A DNA stretch of 64,000 bases from contig WOAB01000041.1 in the NCBI GenBank assembly GCA_027886185.1, forward strand, positions 3,348,001-3,412,000. The letters run 5' to 3'. A program made the translations under genes and the position numbers. Every line of letters starts with the position of its first letter. The first letter of the stretch is position 1. Origin of the DNA: Rheum nobile (Eukaryota > Streptophyta > Magnoliopsida > Caryophyllales > Polygonaceae). Of this stretch, positions 46,175-55,234 are shown piece after piece. A model generated the notes under the pieces. The model was not told where the DNA came from. It worked only from the letters and a program-made list of their open reading frames with translations, and made no database searches.

Positions 46175-48668
46175 GAGGTGGGGCCATGGGTGGAGGCTGC
46201 CCAATCAGCATATCAAGCCATAATCTCGCAAGTCCCTCGAATGTCTGTGTCGCCGCCTCAGGTGTAAGTAAGTAAGTAAGTGCGGATATCAGCAGCAACC
46301 ACCTGAATGCGCTGTATATAAAGTAAGTAATATTTGTCAAACTATTGCAAAATACACAATAAGTGATAAAACATTCAAACAATTCAACAAAATTAAGCAT
46401 ACCGCGACTGCGTCAACAACTGGAGCGATATGGATAGGGCCGATCGGACGATCACGTCTGACGGAACCGGGATCGACCAAGGGATGAGAACACTCGTCAT
46501 ACCAATCTAAATAGTCGGCATACATGTCCCAAAAGTGTGTCGCATCCGATCCATGCAGATCAATCAACGGTCTCGGATCTGCATCCCAAGCCACTAGAAG
46601 GTCATCAGCAAAACTGACCTCGTATCCCTTAATTTCCGCTTTCCTGACGGCCTTGTCCGGCTCAATGGGCAGAACTGGGACTGGCTGCATGAGCCCAAAC
46701 TGCCTGAGGACTCTGTCCGGGTGGTACGGCTCCTGAACATCTATAATGCGCAGTATACCGCGAAACCTGGTAGGAGCTACCTCAGGAGCCTGGAAGTCCA
46801 ACCCCACCCAAGGGGTCCAGGTAACCTGTAAAGTCAAAAAGGCAAAGTCAATACATACATATTTTTTTAAATTAAAGACTAAGATATCAAAAATTACGTG
46901 TACTATTCTACCTCCTCATATCTCATGTCGTCCAGTATGCGGCGTATGGCGATCAAACGACCGGTGTCTCTACTGTTAGGCACCTCCGCGACACCAGGAA
47001 TAGCTACTCCAAAGGCCTGGGGGTTCGTAACATATTGTTCCCGAAAATGTGGGAAATATGCCCAAACCCAGCACTGTAAATGAATAAATAAGGCTATTAA
47101 TGACCGAAATATTAAAACGTAACTTAATATTTCACTAATCCATCCAATATCTTACCCTAATCAGAATCCCGCAAGATGCAATGCCCTGTGCTCCACGCCT
47201 AGACGCCTCTCCCAAGTTACGGTAGACGTAGGCTAGAATCCCAGCTCCCCATGCAGTGTCTCCGGTAACGTCGTGGTCAAACAAAAGCACCACCCACTTG
47301 TGCTTCACGGCGTTAGTCGACTTGTCCACCAGGACAGTCGAGCCGAGAAGCAACAAGAGGTAGTACGTAGCAATAACGCCCTCGTCACGCTCGTCACTCC
47401 CCATCCACTCCAGCAGTCTACTCTCTAAAAACGCCAAAGGAATACCACCAGCTGTGTGCCATTTCTGGTCCTGCCCAACATCCAGATGAGTACAGATGCG
47501 CTGTCTCACTACCGGATCACTGAGGTCTGAAGTACAGCTCCTCCCACGTATGAGAACCCGTAAGATCTGGTGAATATCAGCAATGGTGATGGTCATCTCT
47601 CCGAAGGGCATATGAAATGTGTTCGTCTCGGGATGCCATCTCTCCACAAATGCAGAAATCAATGTTGAATCCATGCTGCATGCAATGCCAAGTGTGCGTA
47701 GACCTGTAAGCCAACTCCGCTCAGCCAGCCTAAACCACGTATGTGGCTCAGGGCTAATAAAATCCTCGTGGGCAGAGCAATGGGCTGAGCGAAAATGGAT
47801 CCTCAGAGTCTTACGACTCTGAATTAACGGAATTTAAGATTAGTATACATTTTCTAATAAAAAAACATTTAAAGATTCAACACATAAACTACAATGTAAA
47901 ACATACCAAATCCTGCTCCGCCTGACGACGGGCTACCCCGCTACGACGTGGCTGCTGCTGCTGCTCAGCAATCTCAAGAACAACAGGCTCTGCATGAGCA
48001 TCCTCAACAGCTAAAGCATCTCCTCTACGTCTCCGTCCCCTCTGCTGTACATGAGGTGGCATCTGCGCAAGTGCCTCAGGAGCAGACTGGGGTATAGGAA
48101 GGTCAAATATAGCCCGAGCAATGTGTGTCTCGTAGCAACGGAGAAGAATCGGACACCTTGGGCCTCCAGGCATCCAAGGATGGTAAGTATGTACAACAGA
48201 TGGACCGACATGAGGTGGACAAGAAGGACTGACAGAAAGTGGAGAAGAAAGACCGGCAGAAGGTGTAGAAGAAGGACCGACATGAGATAGAGAAGGGACA
48301 AGAGTAGGTATCGACCCAAAAAAAATAGGGGAATGGGAAAATGGAATGTCGTCCGTACTCAACTCCCGTGTCGGTAATGTAGGATCTAAAGACTCAACAT
48401 AGTCTACCTCATCATCCCGATGCGGCTCCTCAACAGCCTGATCATCAACCGCCATGTGCTGAGCTGACATGTCCTCAACGTCCTCCATATACTCATCATC
48501 AGCGGTCATAGGCGGATGCGAAGATAGTCCACTAGACGACAATATATCAGAGCTGACAAGACCTGCGCGACGACGGATAGACTCAGAAACACCAACACGC
48601 CGGGTACGGTCAGCAACAACAAGTGTCGGCTCTGTACGCCCCGTAGGGGTGAGGGCCGCCAATATACT

Positions 48669-49180
48669 CTAATTTTTTGGATACTTATTAGATTAGGGAC
48701 TAGTTAATACATTTAGGGACTTATATGATTATATTTAGAATTTACTATACTTGTTAATTTCTAAACATACGAGCCAATAATTCTAATATATAACTAGCTA
48801 ATTTATAACTAATCCGTAAATAATAAATATTAAATAATAATATTAAACTCTAAATATATGTTCAATAATACAAAAAATAAGACATAATTAATTCTAAGCC
48901 GAATTAATTCAAAATTTAAACGATAATGCATTCTAATCCAAATTATTAATTAATAACATAAGTATGCTAAATATATGTTAACTAATACAAAAATTAAGGC
49001 AAAACTATTTCTAATCCATAACTAATCCGAATTAAATCATAATCTTAACAAATATATTTACTAAATTATTCTATTCCAAATTAACTATATTATTCTATTT
49101 CAAATTAAATCAAATCTTAAGAAATATATTTACGAAAACAATTACGAAATTAATGATAAATTTAATATTAAAAAAAATAC
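48669..49180 (-). other. PMD intron 1, AT-rich
   Basis: Lies between the GC-rich first exon and the second exon, with repeated TATTCTAATCC/AATTAATTC phrases. The donor GCG|GTATTT and acceptor AATTAG keep phase 0. A corresponding AT-rich intron occurs in the second element (63319-63917). Confidence 0.6.
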
Positions 49181-49649
49181 CGCTCGAAGACCGATCGGAC
49201 TCGATACAGGCGCCGTCGGAGTCGTTTCTGCCTCAATCGGAGTCGCCCTCGGTTGCGCTCGGGTCCTAGCTCGACCTCCACTTCCACCTCGGGTCCGAGC
49301 TCCGTCGGAAAACACCATGGCCACCTCCTCCTCGCTTTCGTCCACCTCTACCCCAGCCACGGGCTCCTCCCGCCACCGCTCGCGCCGCCAGTCGTGTCCA
49401 CGCCGCCAGACGTTGCCGCGCCGGAGGTCGTCGTCGCGCCAGTGGGAATTCATTCGCCGAATTCGCCCGCCGCTCCGCCGCCGGTTTCGGCCCTCTCTCC
49501 GCCGCCAATCAAGTCGCCCAACCCAGCAAAACCCAAATCCATGGCTAATGGGAACAATCGAAGGAAATGGAAGAAGACGATTCGATTTCGATTTCGATTT
49601 TTGATTTTAGGTTTGAAGACGCGGCGAGAGGAAGAAGACAACTCGTCCT

Positions 49650-49984
49650 CTTAAGCGTGTATTTACACGCTTACGTTAAGCGTGTATGTACACGCCTAAG
49701 ATAGGCGTATACATACGCTTGGAGCATGGGCTAGTTATTTGGGCCGACCCAATAACTAGCCCATGTATTACACGCTTACGTTAAGCGTGTAGTTACACGC
49801 TTACGTTAAGCGTGTAGTTACACGCTTACGTTAAGCGTGTAATACATTCATGTATTTTCAAAATGACCACAATACCCCTCCACGTGTAAAACCACACGCT
49901 TATCTTAATCATGTAAAATAGCGTCCTTTTAGACACTATTTCGCGTGCATTTAGCTTTTCCGTTTATTTAAAGTATTGAGGGAC
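49650..49984 (-). repeat. MULE right terminal region with palindrome array
   Basis: Contains at least five palindromes of the ACACGCTTACGTTAAGCGTGT class (about 49655, 49666, 49768, 49786, 49804). It also has a long near-perfect hairpin, CATGGGCTAGTTATTTGGG (49725-49743) against CCCAATAACTAGCCCATG (49748-49765). The last ~120 bp is the inverted mate of 36070-36175. Confidence 0.75.
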
Positions 49985-50521
49985 GCCCAATTTTTTGATT
50001 GACAAGGGCATAAAAGCAGCGTTTAAAGTAGCGTTTAACATTTTGAAAAAAATAAGGGGGTTTGACAAGTAGCGATAGAGGTAGCTTTTAATATTTAGTA
50101 ACGTTTAAAACGCTACTTTTTTCAATGCTACTCTCATTTGTGGTTCGATTTAAGCTAGTTTCAACCACTTCTTCTACCGCTACCGCTACCACTATGTCAT
50201 CCACTACCGCTATCACTAATGACTAGAACTGGTTATTTCTAAATATAAAACCAATATTACCCTCCCAGTTCTAACAGAAGAAGTTTTCATGGGCTTTTTG
50301 GGAGAATTTTCAGATGTATTGAAAAGATGACATATTACAGTGAAAAATAAACACAGGTTGTGTCTAGGATTTAAAGCTAACTTCTTATGAAACCTTATCA
50401 CATAATCAAGCTTACGAGTTTGAATGATGCTTCTTGACTAATATTGAACTATGCAACGAACCAAAAAAGGCAAAACAACTTATTGATGATCCCTTTACAA
50501 GTAAAAATAAAATAAAATAAA
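49985..50521. other. Spacer between MULE and UTr2-like gene
   Basis: Positions 50015-50135 contain mirrored GTAGCGTTTAA/TTTAAAACGCTAC phrases, suggesting a small decayed TIR element. The 3' UTR of the transporter gene probably occupies the right part. No other gene is seen. Confidence 0.4.
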
Positions 50522-52653
50522 TCACACCAGTGGCCTTTTCTCTTGAGCATCCTCTTGATTTCCCAACTCAAAACTCCTTGTTCCTTGTTCTTCATCCATT
50601 TCTTGTGGGTTTTCAGTGGATACTCTGGCCTTGGAATTTGGAGGAGTTGAAGGCCTCTTCTGAGGCTTGTTCTCAGGGAGCATCTTCAGTATGATCCCCA
50701 TTAATATCAGAATTAGCCCTGTCCCATGCTGCTCCGTCATCGGCTTCGTGAACAGCAAGTACGACAGCAATAGCGTCACTGCCTTCCTTGCCGTCGTCAC
50801 CTTCAATCCAACCAACAACAACAATAGATAAATGTTTTAGTTAAGCAACCTTTTAAAATTGGCATGAGTAAACTTGATACCAGTCTGATTCTTACCTTTT
50901 CAGAAACAAAATAAAAAATTTGGCACAGTATTTTGTGGAAGAGAATGCATACCATGGCTGTTGTAGCTGCCCCAAATAAGGCAATGAGGGACAAAACAGA
51001 GACTTGGCCAACAAACGTGGCCATGGCTTCGAAAATCAGTACAGCATAAACGTAAGGATGTTGATAGCACGCGTTCCATGCTCTGAACAACTCTCCTGTT
51101 AGGATCATGGGAGGGATCAACATTGGCAGCCCAACAACCGTAGAGCAAAATAACATCTCCATCTGCGCTCACAAAACATCCACGACTTTCTTGTTATTTG
51201 AACATTTTTTAACATGCTTATAATAGCTAGAAGTGTGCAGATGATTACCTGTGTAGTGTCGGGGTTCACTGTGAAGATCGCTTCTTGCAAGTTCCCCAAG
51301 AAGGAGTCCATGACAAGGGCCCCGGTTATCATCACGACACCGATCATGCTGAAGTTGGGAGACGTATTTGCGTCTGCTAGTGTGAACAGAATCAAACCGA
51401 AGACCAAAAGCAGAGCCGAGACGTAGTCATGGAGAGGGTATTTCCTCCTCAGACCCGGAATGAAAGCACCCATGATCATCACTGGCAACACCTGATCAAG
51501 ATTCAAGCATACAACACTCTTAACAAACCGATATTTCATATGGAAATTATCTCAGTTTCTTGCAAACACTTGGGATTCAAATTCTCAAAATCTATCCTGG
51601 TAGGGTGTTTTCGGCGTCTGATTTATGGCACTGCATCAACATAGTTTATCAATTATCATATTAGACATGATCAACTATAAAGTACCAAATGCACATGGCA
51701 TGTCAAACACACCCTACTCAACCAAAACCTCAACTGTATTACCATGAAATCATTGTAGAGCAAATTCCATTAGTTCTTAAATTATCTACTATCGTTTTCT
51801 AGGAACACGATTCATTGCACAACTCAGTTATAAACAAGATCAAGTCGGATTGGCATAAAGAAAACTCCAATTTGAAAAGGGTATGTTCTAATCCTTAAAA
51901 GAGAACACAATTTCACCTTAGTGGATTTGAACATGATCTGAGCAGGGTAGTTGAGAAAAGCCAGAGAGCCCTTGGTGAGACCATGGGAGCCCATGAGCAC
52001 AGCAGAGAGCTTCACATAGGTCTTCCATGGATTCACCATTTGCTTGGTGGTGAACCCATTCAAGTAAATCAGTGCCAAGTAAACAAACCCTTGAACAAAT
52101 GTGAAGTACCATCCGTAGCTGCAAACACAATGGATGTTAAAACACTAAGCCAGACGAAATAACATTGGGCAAAGAATAACAAGGGCATAAATTTCACCTG
52201 AATTGGAGCCTATTGTAGACGTATTCCTGAAATTGAATCACACATCATCAATTTAATAAGGAGAAACTCTCTAAGAAAAAATGGGAAAGGACACATGCAT
52301 GCCACAAACCCAGAAGGAAAATATCAGAAGAAGATCACAGAAGCAGAATTTCAGAGTTTGTTCTGAGTTTACTAAGATAACTTCAACCTAATTTCACGGA
52401 CTAAAAACGGAAAACCAAAAGAGAATCAAAACAAACCAAAATGGCTGACTGAATTTATCAGTTTCACAGGAAACAAAATAGAAAGGGAAGGATAAAGGTG
52501 GGATCTTTTTCCATTCATTTTTACCTCACAGACGCCATTGATAAGGTAGCCGAAGAAGAACCCAGAAGAGCAAATAAGAAACTGGTGCCATCTGGGTCTG
52601 GAAGTAAGAGAAATCCCAAACAGAGACCTCGATTGCTCCACACTCCCCTTCAT
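50522..52653 (-). CDS. UTR2: UDP-galactose/UDP-glucose transporter (AtUTr2-like)
   Basis: Exons (minus): 52653-52525, 52226-52198, 52118-51917, 51491-51249, 51162-50953, 50800-50522. They give 363 aa with consistent phases and GT/AG borders. The protein opens MKGSVEQSRSLFGISL and is strongly hydrophobic with about 8-10 membrane spans. Conserved blocks of the UAA/NST family are LSAVLMGSHGLTKGSLAFLN, FKSTKVLPVMIMGAFIPG, GALVMDSFLGNLQEAIF, and FEAMATFVGQVSVLSLIALF near the C-terminus. A charged cytosolic tail ends EKRPLV. Family members are antiporters moving UDP-sugars into the ER or Golgi lumen in exchange for UMP. Arabidopsis UTr2 is about 345 aa, so length agrees; the longer tail accounts for the difference. 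It lies just outside the large MULE and appears intact. Confidence 0.93.
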
Positions 52654-53072
52654 TTCTTTCCTTGTATTTCCACAACACACAATCTGAGGATTTCCCCAAT
52701 TACGGAAAAGGAAAGAAAGAGTAGAAATTGAAAGTTGATGGAGAATCAGATATGATTGGAGGTGGGGATTTGAGGGAGCTAGACACGGATTTGGGCTACG
52801 TACGATCCATGGGGTGTATCAAAAATCAGGCTTTTGTAGCATGCAAATAAAATGTTGAGAGGAAGGGAGGATCACATTGCTTGTCTTTGAGGGAAGCGAC
52901 TTCCAAAGCCAAAGGCGAAGGAGATGGAGAACAGAAGAGGTAGATCTTTTACTATTTATTTTCTTATTTGAAAATATAGATACATTAGAAAATTGGAGTG
53001 CAAAGAATTTGGAATAGGGAATAGAGAATAGAGAAAGGACCACCAGATAATACAAGCTCAAATCTTTTAAAA
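52654..53072. other. 5' flank of UTr2-like gene
   Basis: Probably holds the promoter and 5' UTR on the minus strand. No clear TATA or known cluster was identified. Confidence 0.35.
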
Positions 53073-53224
53073 AGGTGAATTACACAAAATCACCAAAAAA
53101 GTCTGCACGGAGAGAAATTACACAAAACCACCATATATTGGGATAATTGGGGGGAAAATGCTCTGTATTAAGAAAAAATTATAAGAATAAACTCCCAAAA
53201 TTGGGCGGTTTTGTGTAATTTGCC
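53073..53224. mobile_element. Small TIR element (~150 bp)
   Basis: The left arm AGGTGAATTACACAAAATCA and the right arm containing GGTTTTGTGTAATTTGCCT are inverted repeats over about 21 bp with few mismatches. No coding capacity and no clear target duplication. Confidence 0.5.
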
Positions 53225-53302
53225 TTATATGTAATTCTCCTAAGTCCTAAAATATATAAAGTTCCTTCAAAATATTAATTTTATATGAATCAAAATTTGT
53301 TT

Positions 53303-53509
53303 TTTGTTTTTTTGTTTTTTTTTGAATTTGCGTGTGGGGTTCAGGGGTACCACCCTCGGGGCCCTCCCTCTAGTCCCCACGGGCCCTGGAAGCAAGAGAC
53401 CGGAGTATAACTACTAGTGGCCACTTATCGGGGCTCGAACTGACGACCTGTTGAAAAGTCTTCGATTTTTATCAGGTTTTCTACCAGCTGAGCCAAGTTG
53501 AAGCGGTTG
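53303..53509 (-). mobile_element. tRNA-derived SINE
   Basis: On the minus strand the head carries a Pol III A box, TGGCTCAGCTGGTAG (53495-53481), and a B box, GGTCGTCAGTTCGAGCCCC (about 53449-53431). A non-tRNA body and an A-rich tail follow (T/G-rich on the plus strand at about 53303-53323). An 11-bp repeat AAAATTTGTTT flanks it at 53292-53302 and 53510-53520, consistent with a target duplication. About 207 bp. Confidence 0.8.
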
Positions 53510-53520
53510 AAAATTTGTTT

Positions 53521-54179
53521 CTTTGTTTTGCTCTTATTGTGTTTGTTTTGATTTTTGGAATCTGACGGTGGATATTTGTTTGTTAGATCATGAGATATTG
53601 TATTAGTAAAACTAAAAAAATTATTAACAGTACCCTGCATATGTAGTGAAGACCTCTATATATTGAATTATAACTCAAAGATTCCGATTAAGGACGGTTT
53701 TGTAAATTAAAAGGATAAGAGCTTAGGTTCATTCGTGGAGATAACAAATGTGATATTTCCAAGTTTTCATTCTCGTAACTTTGATTTTCTAATCAATTGA
53801 TAGATCTTAGGTTTCTAAGTTTTATTACGGTGAGTTAGGTAAATAATTATTTGACAAACTTTTTTTTAAACTAATGGACCCTTAGTAAAAATAGACCCCT
53901 TTCCCTCTTCCTATCCCCTACTCCCTACCCCTTAAACCATAAATCCTAAAAAATAATATTTTAGAGAGAAAAAAAACAAAGAAGAGAGAGGAAAAAAAAT
54001 AATAAAATAAGCTAATAGGGGGTATGAAAAATACATAAAAACTAGTAGGGGTCTATTTTATTAATTGAAAACTCTTAAAGGACCAATGGGCCCAAAATCC
54101 TCGTTTTATTGCTCCGTATGAATCAAATCTCCTCTTTCGGATATGATAGATCTATATAAAATATCTATCTATTAATTAA
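53521..54179. other. Intergenic DNA with a TIR-like element at 53871-54090
   Basis: 53871-53900 (CTAATGGACCCTTAGTAAAA then ATAGACCCC) is mirrored by 54048-54090 (GGGGTCTATTTTATTAATTG, then GGACCAATGGG), suggesting a MITE of about 220 bp. Nothing else is supported. Confidence 0.45.
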
Positions 54180-55234
54180 TCTATTATATATTATATATAT
54201 TAAAGCTCTCTATTTTTGAGCTTTTAGAACGTTTATGGACCCACCATATTTACATGTCATTTTTTCATTTTTTTTATTTCACTTTAAATAAAAACCGTTT
54301 ATCAAATCAAAATTTATATGTAAATATATAGATTACAATTACTTCCAAAACCAACCAAACTTTAAAGTGACAAATAACATTGTAAATAAATTTAACAATC
54401 AATCTATATATCTATAAAATCTTCACTTGATAGATTTCACATTTTCAAGATTTAATTACAAATTATTTATGAACTTGAAATAATTGATGGTGAATTAAAA
54501 ATGAAAATATCAATATACTATTTGAAATATAATTCAATTGGGTTTTATTTGATTCTCCAATTGAGTTAATTCAGTATATTAATAATTACGAATAAATATA
54601 AGTGCCCAACATATATATATATATATAATAAAACAATGAGTAAATTAATATAGTTTTATTTTCAATAATATCGTCTCAATGTCTAAAACCTGAATTGAAT
54701 ATTACAAAAGGTAAAAGCAAAAACAAAAGCTAACAAAAGTAATATTCTATCAACAAACTTAAGAAGTTTTAAAAAGAATATAGATCTAAACGACTAAACA
54801 TATCATCACTAACATATTGTTGGAAGATTGATAAATAACATCGTATTAACCTATTAAATTGAAGAAGAAAAAATAGTATATTTCAATTTATAACTTCAAT
54901 CTCGGATACTATTTTACTCTAAATATACAAAAATAAAATGTTTTTGAGAATTGGTTAAGTAACATGTACAATCGTAATTTTTACATATATTTAGAGTAAT
55001 TTTTTTCTATAATGTTTATATATATAAATTCAATCACTTTCTTTCTATTAGTATGTATATGTTTGGAAAAAAATCTAATATAACTACATGCCAATATATT
55101 ATCATTTCCTGTATATCTTATCTTTTATAATCACGTAGTCATTAGTTTGTACTCATGTGACGTTTATTCGTATACTTAAATTTTCTTTCATAAATATAAG
55201 TTGGCTCGTGCATGGCACGAGGGATTAAACTAGT
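54180..55234 (+). mobile_element. Non-autonomous Helitron (1.05 kb)
   Basis: The 5' end is TCTATTATATATTATATATA, followed by TTAAAGCTCTC and a conserved GGACCCACC block. The 3' end has the hairpin CTCGTGC-ATG-GCACGAG (55205-55221) and CTAGT (55230-55234), the standard Helitron terminus. It lies between A and A/T nucleotides without target duplication. No coding capacity. The interior is homologous to the reverse Helitron at 22826-25005. Confidence 0.75.

Larger units (their letters stand above)
43306..49453 (-). pseudogene. Plant mobile domain (PMD) gene, MAIN/MAIL1-like, interrupted by solo LTR
   Basis: Minus-strand exons: 49453-49181, 48668-47907, 47818-47156, 47073-46912, 46825-46403, 46302-46180, then 43378-43306 beyond the LTR. 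Borders are GT/AG and phases agree. The N-terminal ~345 residues are low-complexity and acidic. The PMD core follows, with TWFRLAERSWLTGLRTLGI, LISAFVERWHPETNTFHMP, EMTITIADIHQIL, KHKWVVLLFDHDV, and later ILDDMRYEE and WDMYADYLDWYDE. PMD proteins such as MAIN and MAIL1 act in the nucleus with PP7-like phosphatases in transposon silencing, and PMDs are also known as transposon passengers. Lesions: the last exon is split by a solo LTR, and a (TTAC)n stretch near 46264-46280 puts its end out of frame. The domain itself is uninterrupted. Confidence 0.8.
36029..49984. mobile_element. Large Mutator-like element with gene cargo (~14 kb)
   Basis: The termini are long inverted repeats. 36070-36175 pairs with the complement of 49865-49960 through blocks such as CACGCGAAATA, GACGCTAT, AAGATAAGCGTGTGGTTTTA and GGAGGGGTATTG. 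Outer ends near GTCCTTAA and GTCCCTCAA are approximate, and I could not identify the 9-bp target duplication. Contents: transposase-OTU gene, GRF gene (minus), B3 gene (plus), two tandem-repeat blocks, and a PMD gene (minus) split by a solo LTR. The transposase has stops and frameshifts, so this copy is probably non-autonomous now. Confidence 0.8.

Noticed and set aside
49253..49654. Plus-strand Pro/Ser-rich 133-codon frame
   Set aside because: It is the antisense of the GC-rich first PMD exon; the minus-strand reading has splice borders and a homologue in the second element.
53431..53495. Possible tRNA gene (A and B box)
   Set aside because: The acceptor stem and anticodon arm are not complete, and an A-rich tail and flanking duplication are present, so it is a SINE.
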